A stretch of DNA of 64,000 nucleotides from Gordonia amarae NBRC 15530 (GTDB lineage: Bacteria > Actinomycetota > Actinomycetes > Mycobacteriales > Mycobacteriaceae): assembly GCF_000241345.1 (NCBI RefSeq), contig NZ_BAED01000026.1, positions 1-64,000 on the forward strand, given 5' to 3'. Below the pieces are notes generated by a model. It was not told the DNA's origin and ran no database searches. It worked only from the letters and a program-made list of their open reading frames with translations. The translations under genes were made by a program, and so were the position numbers. How positions within the stretch are numbered: position 1 is the stretch's first letter; each line of letters begins with the position of its first letter. Shown here in pieces: positions 27,279-35,442 of the stretch.

Positions 27279-27493
27279 AGGGAGTCACGCCCGAAACCCT
27301 CAAGGTGCTCGGGGTTGGTCGACAGGTCCGTGACGTCGTCGTTGGCGACGCCCGAACCTATCCACGCGAAGGCGTTCGCGCCGGGCACGTCTCGGGGAGC
27401 CGCGCGGCGGCGCACGTCACTGAGCACCTGCTCGACCTGGTCCTCCGGGAGTGAGTCGATGAGGTGATGCAGCTCGTCACGAACCTCGGACAT
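27275..27493 (-). CDS. Predicted VapB-type antitoxin
   Basis: 72 residues from ATG 27493, directly upstream of and overlapping the PIN toxin. The N-terminal half is a helical region (MSEVRDELHHLIDSLPEDQV, then EQVLSDVRRRA) of the kind seen in small antitoxins of the DUF2281-like class; the C-terminal half (FAWIGSGVAND, HLEGFGRD) is typical of the tail that docks into the PIN active site. No clear AbrB or ribbon-helix-helix DNA-binding fold is recognised, so autoregulation is uncertain. Confidence 0.8.
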   Translation of the reverse strand: MSEVRDELHHLIDSLPEDQVEQVLSDVRRRAAPRDVPGANAFAWIGSGVANDDVTDLSTNPEHLEGFGRDSL

Positions 27494-27542
27494 GCGTCGA
27501 GTGTAGGCGGGAGTCGAGTCACACCGAGGCGTCAGCCAGAAG

Positions 27543-27551
27543 TTATCCACA
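27543..27551 (+). promoter_or_regulatory. DnaA-box-like 9-mer TTATCCACA at the DUF2993 stop codon
   Basis: Perfect match to the DnaA consensus, covering the TAA stop codon of the DUF2993 gene and 50 bp upstream of the antitoxin start. Could be chance. Confidence 0.35.
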
Positions 27552-28901
27552 CTTCACGGTGTTGCCGGCGACGGTGTTGTTGTCGGCGATGAGTTTCACG
27601 TCGCTGCCGGACACGGTGAAGTCGACGCCGGAGTCGGTGACCTTGAGGTTGTCGATGGTCACCTCGTCGAAGAAGGTGCCGAACATCGTGGTGCTGACCT
27701 GGTCGACGATCTGCTGGGCGAAGTCGGCCGGCACACCGAACACGAAGGCGCTGGCCTTCTGCACCTCGAACTTGGGTTTGCCGTTCTTGACGACAGGCTT
27801 GATCACCGTCGACACCGGGATGGACACGAACAGCGCGGTGACGCTGGCGTCGATGGACACGGTGCCGTCGGCGGCGTTGCCGGAGACCTTGGTGATCTTG
27901 CCTGCGTCGATCAGGCCGCCACCGGACTGGTTCTGATTCTGGCTCTGCGCCTGCTCCCCCAGTTCGGTGACCCGGTCGAAGGGCACGAATCCGGTGCCGT
28001 CGAGGGCGCGGATGGTGGTGTCGTCGCCGGAGCGTTTGATGCCTTCGGCGCGGGCGTGCAGCTTCATCCCGGTGCCGGCTTCGTTCTTGGTGTCCACCTG
28101 CACGTACGGGAATTCGTTGCTCATCGCCTGCAGCAGGACGGGCTTCTTGGACAGCGCGACGCTCGTCGGTGATCCGGTGAGATCGCCGAACGCCTGCTCC
28201 ATGCAGTTCTGTGCCTTGTTGCGGAAGTACAGTTCGCTTCCGACGAGCCCGATCACCAGCACCAGCACGAGCACGGCCGCTGTCCAGGCGAGGATCTTGC
28301 CGCGGTTGCGCCGCGACGGCGAACTCGCGACCACACCGCCGCGGCCCGTCGGCGGTGGGGTCTGGCCGCCCAGGTACGAGGTGTCCGCACCGTGGTCGAA
28401 CGGGGCGGTCGGCACCCGGACACCACCGTCGACCTGGGAGTACGCCTGCGAGGAGTACGGCAGCGCCTGCTCGATCTTCGTCGTGTCGGGGTCGGTGACT
28501 CCGCCGGGGCCTGAACCGCCGGGGCCTGAACCGCCTGGCCCGAACTCGACCGGGGCTCCCGGCCCGGTGCCCTCGGCCTGCGAGGGAGAAGCCGGTGGCG
28601 TATTGACCACCGGGATCGTCGGGCGTGAGGCAGTGGCCGCGAACCGCGCATCGGAACTCTCGCCCCCGGCGGCCGGGCCGGTGACCGGCGTGCGGCCGGT
28701 GTCGACGGCTGCGGTGCCGCCGGACGCACTGTCGGTATCCACCCGTTCGATGCCGTGCACGGTGCGGTCGGGATCTACCGGTGCCGTCGCGTGTTCCCTG
28801 GTCGGCGACGATCCCGGTCCGTACTCGCCCGTCGCACCGACCGTGGGTGTCCACTGGTCGGGGTCGCCGGAGTTCGTGCCGGTCCGGTGTTCGTCGCTCA
28901 T
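27543..28901 (-). CDS. DUF2993 (LmeA-like) membrane-anchored protein
   Basis: 452 residues from ATG 28901 (AGGA 9 nt upstream). The first 200 residues are Pro/Gly/Thr-rich and disordered, including a 15-bp repeat that gives GPGGSGPGGSGPGG. A single membrane helix (about 203-225, WTAAVLVLVLVIGLVGSELY) is followed by an extracytoplasmic DUF2993 domain, the fold of LmeA, a lipid-binding protein that supports lipomannan elongation in mycobacteria. Position between deoC and the nitrilase equals Rv0479c. The stop codon is part of a TTATCCACA motif. Confidence 0.82.
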   Translation of the reverse strand: MSDEHRTGTNSGDPDQWTPTVGATGEYGPGSSPTREHATAPVDPDRTVHGIERVDTDSASGGTAAVDTGRTPVTGPAAGGESSDARFAATASRPTIPVVNTPPASPSQAEGTGPGAPVEFGPGGSGPGGSGPGGVTDPDTTKIEQALPYSSQAYSQVDGGVRVPTAPFDHGADTSYLGGQTPPPTGRGGVVASSPSRRNRGKILAWTAAVLVLVLVIGLVGSELYFRNKAQNCMEQAFGDLTGSPTSVALSKKPVLLQAMSNEFPYVQVDTKNEAGTGMKLHARAEGIKRSGDDTTIRALDGTGFVPFDRVTELGEQAQSQNQNQSGGGLIDAGKITKVSGNAADGTVSIDASVTALFVSIPVSTVIKPVVKNGKPKFEVQKASAFVFGVPADFAQQIVDQVSTTMFGTFFDEVTIDNLKVTDSGVDFTVSGSDVKLIADNNTVAGNTVKCG

Positions 28902-29054
28902 TCGTCGGTCCTGATCGTCGGTTGGCGGGCAACGCGCGGCCGGGCCGTGCGTCGTTCCCGCGGTGTTCTTATTCCCCTCCCGGCCGTGCCGGGCCCCCAA
29001 CGGCCGTGCTGTCAGCTCGGCCGGATAGCTCTTGCCGGATACCCACGGATAACG
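28902..29054. other. 153-bp gap between the nitrilase and DUF2993 genes
   Basis: GC-rich spacer on the 5' side of the DUF2993 gene, containing GGCCGTGCCGGGCCC-type short inverted sequences. It may carry the DUF2993 promoter; no gene or clear terminator is supported. Confidence 0.4.
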
Positions 29055-29873
29055 TCAGAACGCCAGACGGGGTTCCGTGAGGTCCTGCTCGTTGGCCAGG
29101 ACGGCCAGGGCTGTCCGGGCCTTCCCGACAGCGGCCGTGTCGATGTCGTGGACACCGACCTCGGATGCGCTGCCGTATGCGGCGACCACGCTACCGAACG
29201 GATCTGTGATCTGGCTGTGTCCGATTCCGGTGGGCGCCCCGGACGCCGCGACCTCCGGATCCGGCGGTTCGGCTTGCCCGACGGCCGCGACGTACGCGGT
29301 CGCGTCGAGCGCCCGTGCGGTGGCCAGCGCCTGCCACTGCCGCAGCTTTCCCGGTCCGGCACCCCACGACGCGGGCACGACGATCAGGTCGGCACCCGCC
29401 CGGGCGAGGGCGGTGAACAACCGGGGAAAACGGATGTCGTAGCAGGTGGCGAGCCCGACCCGGCAACCGGCGACGGTGATCAGCACCGGCTGTGCACCGG
29501 GGGCGACGGTCCGCGATTCGGCGAACCCGAAGGCGTCGTACAGGTGGATCTTGTCGTACCCGGTCCGCTGCCCGCCGGGCGTCACGGCCAGCAGGGTGTT
29601 TTTGACGCGACCACCGTCGGGTTCGGGCGTGAACATCCCCGCGACGACGCTCACCCCGTGCTCGGCGGCGATCGTGGCCACGCCGTCGGCCCACGACCCG
29701 TCGAGCGGCTGCGCGATCGGCCCCAACTTCACCCCGAACCGGCACATCGTGGCCTCCGGGAACACCACCAGCTCGGCCCCGTCGGCCGCCGCCCGCCCGG
29801 TGGCCTCGGCCACCAGCCTCAGATTCTCCGCCGGATCCGTACCCGAACTGATCTGCGCCATCGCAAGTCGCAT
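29055..29873 (-). CDS. Carbon-nitrogen hydrolase (nitrilase superfamily)
   Basis: 272 residues. The Glu-Lys-Cys triad is intact: FPEAT (Glu about 41), YDKIHLYD (Lys about 111) and ATCYDIRFP (Cys about 145). The family cleaves amides or deaminated glutathione; the Nit1-like pattern and position (next to the DUF2993 gene, as in Rv0480c) suggest an amidase of unknown substrate. ATG 29873 is the conserved first strand (MRLAMAQISS); upstream frames translate the tandem repeats and are rejected. Confidence 0.92.
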   Translation of the reverse strand: MRLAMAQISSGTDPAENLRLVAEATGRAAADGAELVVFPEATMCRFGVKLGPIAQPLDGSWADGVATIAAEHGVSVVAGMFTPEPDGGRVKNTLLAVTPGGQRTGYDKIHLYDAFGFAESRTVAPGAQPVLITVAGCRVGLATCYDIRFPRLFTALARAGADLIVVPASWGAGPGKLRQWQALATARALDATAYVAAVGQAEPPDPEVAASGAPTGIGHSQITDPFGSVVAAYGSASEVGVHDIDTAAVGKARTALAVLANEQDLTEPRLAF

Positions 29874-29924
29874 GCCACCCAGGATAAGCCGCGCCACCTT
29901 GATCCCCGAGCCCGAGACGCATCT

Positions 29925-30092
29925 TGATCCCGAGACCCGGACACCGAACGACAGCGGCACCCCTCGTGATCCCGAGACCCGGACACCGAACGACAGCGGC
30001 ACCGCTCGTGATCCCGAGACCCGGACACCGAACGACAGCGGCACCCGTCGTGATCCCGAGGCCCGGACACCGAACGACAGGGGTACCCTTCT
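29925..30092. repeat. Minisatellite: four 42-bp tandem repeats
   Basis: Copies start at 29925, 29967, 30009 and 30051, each beginning TGATCCCGAGACCCGGACAC and ending in ACGACAGCGGCACC(C/G)(C/G)TCG. They are nearly identical. A partial copy precedes (TTGATCCCCGAGCCCGAGAC at 29899) and a dispersed repeat of family 1 follows directly, sharing the TTGATCCC-GAG head. It lies upstream of the nitrilase gene, so it may form its 5' region. Confidence 0.92.
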
Positions 30093-30148
30093 TGATCCCT
30101 GAGGCCGAAGCGACGAAGGAGCGAGGGTCACGAAGGGTCGGGCGACCC
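30092..30148 (+). repeat. Dispersed repeat family 1, copy C
   Basis: CTTGATCCCTGAGGCCGAAG, then CGACGAAGGAGCGAGGGTC and CGAAGGGTCGGGCGACC. It overlaps the last seven codons of the methyltransferase gene, so the C-terminus of that protein (SLGSPDPS region) is repeat-encoded. Confidence 0.85.
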
Positions 30149-30916
30149 GAGGCTCCCGACCGCACCCCACGGAACCGTCAGCAGGTTGTCGCGCGTCGGC
30201 CGCCGCGGCACCCGCACCGGCACCCCCGACTCCCGCAGCAACGCCAGCGCCTGCCGCCACCGCACCCGCGGCCCGAACGGCGCGTGCCCGGCGGCCATGT
30301 CCCAGCACCGGTCGGCGGCGACGAGCAGTTCGTGGATCGGTTCACCGGGCACGTTGTGATGGATGAGCACCTTCGGCAGCCGTTCGGCCAGCTCCGACGG
30401 GTGCCCGGTGTGCGCGGGCGACCAGCTGAAGGTGAGCGACCGCGGCCCGTCGGCGTCGAGCAGCACCCAGCAGCAGCGCCGCCCGATCTCGTCGCAGGTG
30501 CCCTCGACGATCAGCCCGCCCGGTGCGAGCGCGGCCCGCATCTGCGCCCACGCCGCCTCGACCTCGGCCTCGTCGTACTGCCGCAGCACGTTGAAGGCCC
30601 GCACCAGGGTGGGTCGCAGCCCGGCCAGCTCGAACCCGCCGAGCGCGAACCGCACTCCGCCGCGGGGTTCGACGATCCGTTCGGGGTCGATCTCCAGCCC
30701 GACCATCTCCAGGCGGGGTGCGACGGCCCGCAGCCGCGTCGCCATCTCGACGGCGGTGTCGGGCCGGGCCCCGTAACCGAGGTCGACGACCAGCGGCCGC
30801 GGCTCACCGGTGAGCGCGGCCACGATCGCCGGGTCGTGCACCATCCAGCGGTCGACGCGGCGCAGCCGGTTGATGTTGGTGGTGCCCCGGGTGATGCGGC
30901 CCGAGACGCGTTTCAC
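30128..30916 (-). CDS. Class I SAM-dependent methyltransferase-like protein
   Basis: 262 residues from GTG 30916. The Rossmann SAM motif I is LVVDLGYGARP (about 42-52), with acidic GLEIDPERI at the end of strand 2 (about 75) and ALAPGGLIVEGTCDE as motif III (about 131). The N-terminal RITRGTTNINRLRRVDRWMV is basic. Substrate unknown. It is followed by the DUF2505 genes upstream on the same strand. Its 3' end is built from a dispersed repeat, implying past repeat insertion or gene trimming at the C-terminus. Confidence 0.82.
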   Translation of the reverse strand: MKRVSGRITRGTTNINRLRRVDRWMVHDPAIVAALTGEPRPLVVDLGYGARPDTAVEMATRLRAVAPRLEMVGLEIDPERIVEPRGGVRFALGGFELAGLRPTLVRAFNVLRQYDEAEVEAAWAQMRAALAPGGLIVEGTCDEIGRRCCWVLLDADGPRSLTFSWSPAHTGHPSELAERLPKVLIHHNVPGEPIHELLVAADRCWDMAAGHAPFGPRVRWRQALALLRESGVPVRVPRRPTRDNLLTVPWGAVGSLGSPDPS

Positions 30917-30929
30917 GACGGGAACAATG

Positions 30930-31439
30930 CTATGCGTTCTTGGCGATCCAGTCCTTGGCGTAGGCGGCTTCGGCCCGGAACAGGTCGACCAGGTTCACCA
31001 GCATGAGCTGTTCGAGCTTGCTGGCGACGAACGGGACGAAGACCTTCACCTCGCTGGTCTTGCGCAGGGTGCAGCCGCTGTCGGTGGGGAACAGTTCCTG
31101 CCAGCCTTTGAGGCTGCCCGGTCCCGCCGGGATCGACGCCGTGTAGTCACCCTTGGTGACGTCGGGGTCGAAGATCCCCAGCGATTCCTCGCGGGTGATG
31201 ATCATGTCCTTTTTGAGCACGGTCTGGGCGAGGGACGGCAGTTGATCGCGGCCGATCGTCTGCCGCAGGACCACCTTGAGTCCCGAGTCGTCGCAGGCGA
31301 AGTCCACGACTTCGCACTTGGGCGAGAACATCTCGAAACCCGCCATCATCTCGTCCCAGTAGCGCGGGGTGCTCTGGGCCGCATAGACCTGTTCCGCCGG
31401 GTACGGGTAGCGCGCTGAATAGCTGAGCCGTCTTGCCAT
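30930..31439 (-). CDS. DUF2505 (SRPBCC-like) protein, first copy
   Basis: 169 residues. Helix-grip lipid-binding fold: RLSYSARYPYPAEQVYAAQS at the N-terminus, strands in the middle, and a long C-terminal helix (ASKLEQLMLVNLVDLFRAEA). No signal peptide, so cytoplasmic. In M. tuberculosis Rv0481c occupies the same place beside murB. Starts 25 bp from the end of the second DUF2505 gene; the two probably form one operon. Ligand unknown. Confidence 0.87.
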   Translation of the reverse strand: MARRLSYSARYPYPAEQVYAAQSTPRYWDEMMAGFEMFSPKCEVVDFACDDSGLKVVLRQTIGRDQLPSLAQTVLKKDMIITREESLGIFDPDVTKGDYTASIPAGPGSLKGWQELFPTDSGCTLRKTSEVKVFVPFVASKLEQLMLVNLVDLFRAEAAYAKDWIAKNA

Positions 31440-31463
31440 GCGCTTCAGGCTACAGTTGTCCGC

Positions 31464-31961
31464 TCAAGCGCCTCCACGACGCTCCCATTCGACGGTTTCG
31501 TCGCGTTCGCCGTTAAACAGATCCACAATCTGGTCTTTGACGACCTTCTCGATCTTGCCACCGACAAAGGGCAGCGACACTTTGATCTCCCCCCGATACA
31601 GGGTCGAGGCGGTAGCGCCCGAGCTGGTCTGAGTCGCCCTGATGCCGGCCGACACACCCGACACGCTCGCGGTGGTATCGCCGGTGATGGTGCCGCCGGC
31701 GTAGCTGAGCACGATGCGGCGCGGGATCTTCAGGTCGCCCCTGCGGACGGTGGTGACGATCGAGGGCAGTTTGTCCTCCGGGACGACCTGCGTCATCGCC
31801 ACGGTGACGGAATCGCCGTTGCGGGTGAACTCCTCGAGCACGCCGAGGTCACCGTTGATCGCGTTGAGCAGATCGGTCCAGTAGTTCTCGGCGGTGACGA
31901 GCTCCCACAGCCTGCCGGTGGAGAACGGATAGTCGACGGAATGCTCGAACCTGGTGCCCAT
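31464..31961 (-). CDS. DUF2505 (SRPBCC-like) protein, second copy
   Basis: 165 residues from ATG 31961; paralogue of the preceding gene product with the same layout (TRFEHSVDYPFSTGRLWELV; FVGGKIEKVVKDQIVDLFNG). Divergent from murB with 46 bp between starts, so the murB promoter must overlap its 5' end. Two adjacent copies suggest local duplication and divergence. Confidence 0.87.
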   Translation of the reverse strand: MGTRFEHSVDYPFSTGRLWELVTAENYWTDLLNAINGDLGVLEEFTRNGDSVTVAMTQVVPEDKLPSIVTTVRRGDLKIPRRIVLSYAGGTITGDTTASVSGVSAGIRATQTSSGATASTLYRGEIKVSLPFVGGKIEKVVKDQIVDLFNGERDETVEWERRGGA

Positions 31962-32007
31962 GGCCGTAACCGTACCGTCCCGGCCCCGGTCATTACCCTG
32001 ATACTTC

Positions 32008-33072
32008 GTGACCGATTCCTCCCTGTTCCTGTCCGGCCTGACGACACTGCGCCTCGGCGGCCCCGCACACGACATCGTGCGCTGCGCCGACACCGCGACA
32101 CTCGTGCAGACGCTGGGTGCGCTCGATGACGCCGGCACCCCGGTGCTCCTGGTCGGCGGCGGATCCAACCTGGTGATCGGTGACGACGGTTTCCCCGGCA
32201 CCGCGGTGGTCATCGAGAGTTCCGGACGCACCTTCGGCGACGACGCGGGCAGTCCGTTCGTGACTGCCGACGCCGGTCTGGAGTGGGACGCCCTGGTCGC
32301 CGCGACCATCGACGCGGGCTTCGGCGGCCTCGAATGCCTGTCGGGCATCCCCGGCTCCACCGGAGCCACCCCGGTGCAGAACGTCGGCGCGTACGGGGTG
32401 GAGGTGGCCGACATCCTGCGCGCGGTCGAGGTGTACGACCGCACGACGCGGACCACCGTCACGCTCAGCCCCGACGACCTCCAACTCGGTTACCGCAGCA
32501 GCATTCTCAAGTACCGCAACGAGAAAGTCGTTGTGTCGGTGTCCTTCTGGCTCACCCCGGGCCGGATCAGCCGCCCGCTGCGCTACCGGGAACTGTCGGC
32601 CGCCGTCGGCGTCGACCCGGGCGAGAGCGCCGACTCCGCCGAGGTGCGCCGCACCGTCCTGGGCCTGCGCGCGGGCAAGGGCATGGTCCTGAATCCCGAT
32701 GATCACGACACCTGGAGTGCCGGTTCGTTTTTCACCAACCCCATCGTCGACGCCGGGCGCGCTCCCGAGATCCTGGAACGGATCGCGGCCCGCGTGGGAT
32801 CCGATGTGCAGGTGCCCACCTATCCCGCGGGCGACGGCGCGGTCAAGTTCTCCGCCGGCTGGCTGATCGAGCGGGCCGGCTTCACCAAGGGCTACCCCGG
32901 CGACCACGCTCCCGCCCGACTGTCGACGAAACACACTCTGGCACTGACCAACCGGGGCCAGGCGAGCACCGAGAACCTGCTGCGCCTGGCCCGCGAGGTG
33001 CGGGCCGGGGTGCTGGCCGCGTTCGGCGTCGACCTGCACCCCGAACCGGTGCTCGTCGGCTGCGAGATCTAG
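32008..33072 (+). CDS. murB: UDP-N-acetylenolpyruvoylglucosamine reductase
   Basis: 354-residue FAD enzyme giving UDP-MurNAc, second committed step of peptidoglycan synthesis. FAD-binding GGGSNLVIGDDGFPG (about 51-65), GIPGSTGATPVQNVGAYGVE (about 114-133), YRSSILKYRNE and a C-terminal SAGWLIERAGFTKGYPG with the catalytic Ser region AGSFFTNP (Ser about 238) identify it. Start GTG 32008. Its position between DUF2505 genes and lprQ-type genes in mycobacteria is only partly kept. Confidence 0.96.
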   Translation: MTDSSLFLSGLTTLRLGGPAHDIVRCADTATLVQTLGALDDAGTPVLLVGGGSNLVIGDDGFPGTAVVIESSGRTFGDDAGSPFVTADAGLEWDALVAATIDAGFGGLECLSGIPGSTGATPVQNVGAYGVEVADILRAVEVYDRTTRTTVTLSPDDLQLGYRSSILKYRNEKVVVSVSFWLTPGRISRPLRYRELSAAVGVDPGESADSAEVRRTVLGLRAGKGMVLNPDDHDTWSAGSFFTNPIVDAGRAPEILERIAARVGSDVQVPTYPAGDGAVKFSAGWLIERAGFTKGYPGDHAPARLSTKHTLALTNRGQASTENLLRLAREVRAGVLAAFGVDLHPEPVLVGCEI

Positions 33073-33085
33073 CCCGCCGGGCCCC

Positions 33086-34141
33086 TCAGATTTCGGTGAG
33101 AACCTTGTCGAGCAGCTCGTTGAAATCGGCACCGGCCTCGATGCTCGACATGTGGCCCACGCCCTCGTAGATCACGAGGTCGCGCAGAGATCCGTTGTGG
33201 CGCAGTATCTCCGCCATGTAGTCGGCGTGCGCGGGCGGGGTCAGCCGGTCGTGGGTACCGACGACGACGGTGGTGGGCACCCGCAGATTGCGCAGCCCGC
33301 CGGTGACATTCAGCTTGCCCATCGCCGACCCCCAGCCCGCACGGGCCCGGGCACTGCAGGTGCACACCAGGTCGTCGACGAAGTTCACGTGCGCCACCCG
33401 GGCCTTCGGCCCGAGGGTCGCGTAGTGGGCGACGCGATGCCCGATCGCGGTGCGCGGCAACCGCACCGGCGTGGAGGTGATCAGCTTGGCCACCAGCGGC
33501 CGGAACCGGTCGGTGTAGCGCGGCAGGACCGTGGGCAGCACATCGATGCCCTGCACCACGTCGACGGCCGCGGTGGACACCAGCACCACCTGCGAGGCGA
33601 CCTGCGTGACCCTTTCGGGGTACTGCTTGGCCCACGACATGATGGTCATGCCGCCCATGCTGTGCCCGACGATGACGGCCTTGCGGCCGGGCGGCACCAC
33701 CTCGGTGAGCACCGCGTCGAGGTCGTGGCCGAGCACGTCGATCGTCAGGCGTGTCTTCCCGTGTGCGCTGCGGCCGTGACCGCGCTGGTCGTAGGCGACC
33801 ACGGTGTGCCCGTTCTCGATCAGGTGGTTGAGCTGCGGGTTCCAGTATTCGGTGGTGCAGGTCCAGCCGTGCACGAGCACCACCACATCGCGGTCCTCGG
33901 CGCGCTCGCCGTAGGTGACGACGTTGAGCGGGGTGCCGTCGGCGGCGAGGACGGTTCGCGGCACCCGTGCGGCCGGCTGTTCCAGCCGCTCGTCGGGGCC
34001 GTCGTCGACGGGGCGGGCGGCACGTATCGCCTCCAGGGTGATCGCGCCGAACAACAGTCCCACTCCGGCGGCGACCCCTGCCGCCGCGCCCGCGGCCACC
34101 GCGCCTCCGCCGTATCCGATCACCGAACGTGTCCGTGCCAT
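33086..34141 (-). CDS. Alpha/beta-hydrolase with N-terminal membrane segment
   Basis: 351 residues from ATG 34141 (GGGAG 8 nt upstream). An Ala/Gly-rich hydrophobic segment (about 7-35) probably anchors it in the membrane. The hydrolase core shows HGWTCTTEYW (oxyanion), nucleophile GHSMGG (Ser about 163), acid in VGTHDRL (about 299) and His in GVGHMSS (about 331). Full catalytic triad, so an active esterase/lipase or epoxide-hydrolase-like enzyme is expected. Convergent with murB (13 bp between stops). Confidence 0.88.
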   Translation of the reverse strand: MARTRSVIGYGGGAVAAGAAAGVAAGVGLLFGAITLEAIRAARPVDDGPDERLEQPAARVPRTVLAADGTPLNVVTYGERAEDRDVVVLVHGWTCTTEYWNPQLNHLIENGHTVVAYDQRGHGRSAHGKTRLTIDVLGHDLDAVLTEVVPPGRKAVIVGHSMGGMTIMSWAKQYPERVTQVASQVVLVSTAAVDVVQGIDVLPTVLPRYTDRFRPLVAKLITSTPVRLPRTAIGHRVAHYATLGPKARVAHVNFVDDLVCTCSARARAGWGSAMGKLNVTGGLRNLRVPTTVVVGTHDRLTPPAHADYMAEILRHNGSLRDLVIYEGVGHMSSIEAGADFNELLDKVLTEI

Positions 34142-34213
34142 CTGCCTACTCCCGTATCTCCCCCGACTTGTCATTCTGACCGGGCCACCCCAGGCCCGGC
34201 TACTGCCCCGTCC

Positions 34214-35017
34214 CTATTGCTGGGCCGTCTCGTCGAGGGAGGTCCCGCCCTCGATCCTGTCCCTGATGCTCTGCTCGACAGCGTCCCGTGCGGCGGCCTG
34301 CGACACATCGAAGTAGGTCGACGCGTCGCCGATCGCCTTGGAGATCTGTTCGTCGAGTGCTTTGCGGAAGGTGGTCTCGACGATGTCGTGGGCCATCGGC
34401 CGGACCGTCTGGATCAGTTCCGCCATCTGGCTGATGGCCTTGTCGCCCAGATTGGGCAGATTCTCGTTCACGTATTTGTCGGTGATGATCGTGACGAAGC
34501 TCTTCGCGACGTCGGCCAGGTCGTCCTGCACCCGCACCCAGCGGTCGAGCAGCACATCGATCTCGATGCCGTTCTTCACCAGCACCTCGGCGCCCTCGAG
34601 GAGTTCCGGGTTACGGATGGCGTAGTGCGCACCGTCCTTGGTGAGGATGCCGAGTTTCTGGCTGAGCGCGATCGTCTTCTCACTGGCGCCGAGGCTGTTG
34701 CGCAGTTCGGTGATCGTGATGGTGGCCGCACGCTTAAAATTGCGGAAACGCCCCGACTTCGGTGCGGCCCGCAGCACCTGCTCGACGCGCATCCCGTGAT
34801 GGGCGGCGTGCAGCAGTTCGCTGATGGTGGCGAAGGTGTAGCCGCGTTCGAGCATCCGGGAGATCAGTTGCAACCGCACCAGATGCTCATCGGAGTACCA
34901 GCCCGTGCGGCCGCGGATCGTCGGCGGCGGCAGCAGACCACGATCCTGGTAGACGCGAATATTGCGGACGCTCACATCCGCCTTCTTCGCCAGATCGTTG
35001 ATCCGATACTCGGCCAC
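34214..35017 (-). CDS. MerR-family transcriptional regulator
   Basis: 267 residues. N-terminal MerR winged helix (YRINDLAKKADVSVRNIRVY; DRGLLPPPTIRGRTGWYSDE) with the usual second helix-turn. The effector domain is long and alpha-helical (about 80-260), without the conserved metal-binding cysteines, so it is not a metal sensor. Similar long MerR proteins are common in mycolata. It is the last gene of a minus-strand run with DUF2516 and the HbhA paralogue. Confidence 0.88.
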   Translation of the reverse strand: MAEYRINDLAKKADVSVRNIRVYQDRGLLPPPTIRGRTGWYSDEHLVRLQLISRMLERGYTFATISELLHAAHHGMRVEQVLRAAPKSGRFRNFKRAATITITELRNSLGASEKTIALSQKLGILTKDGAHYAIRNPELLEGAEVLVKNGIEIDVLLDRWVRVQDDLADVAKSFVTIITDKYVNENLPNLGDKAISQMAELIQTVRPMAHDIVETTFRKALDEQISKAIGDASTYFDVSQAAARDAVEQSIRDRIEGGTSLDETAQQ

Positions 35018-35101
35018 CGCATGTACCTCTTCTCTCGACTGACCTTCGACAATCCCGGGTCACCACGCGCCGGCCGCGGCACGACCGGCGCGTGGTGCAC
35101 G

Positions 35102-35413
35102 CTATTTCCTGCTGAACCAGGACTTGCCCTGGATCGCGTCGACCCGGGGCCGCACGTCGACGAGGTAGACGAGCATGGCGACGACGCCGATGAGGCCGAG
35201 CATGCCGATGGCGCCGAACAACCAGATGAACAACGTGGCCGCGGCCAGGATCGACACCCAGAACACCTTGCTCTGGCGGTCGACGGCCGGGAACGCATCG
35301 GGGCGCTGCAGGGCGGCGTGCAGCAGCGCGACGGCCGATGCGATTCCGGCGGCGAGGGTGATCACCAGCAGGACGAGATTACGGCCGTAGTCCAGGAACG
35401 ATGCGATAGTCAC
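35102..35413 (-). CDS. DUF2516 small membrane protein
   Basis: 103 residues, three predicted membrane helices (NLVLLVITLAAGIASAVALL, VFWVSILAAATLFIWLFGAI, GLIGVVAMLVYLVDVRP). Same position after an HbhA-type gene as Rv0476 in M. tuberculosis. Function unknown; co-transcription with the HbhA paralogue is likely given a 30-bp gap. Confidence 0.85.
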   Translation of the reverse strand: MTIASFLDYGRNLVLLVITLAAGIASAVALLHAALQRPDAFPAVDRQSKVFWVSILAAATLFIWLFGAIGMLGLIGVVAMLVYLVDVRPRVDAIQGKSWFSRK

Positions 35414-35442
35414 AGGTCCACTCTAGTGACACCGCGCGGGAA

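Noticed and set aside
29819..30308. Long open frames with 14-residue peptide repeats in the minisatellite
   Set aside because: A 42-bp period keeps all frames open and repetitive; the peptides have no ribosome site and differ by frame. Non-coding repeat is the better reading.
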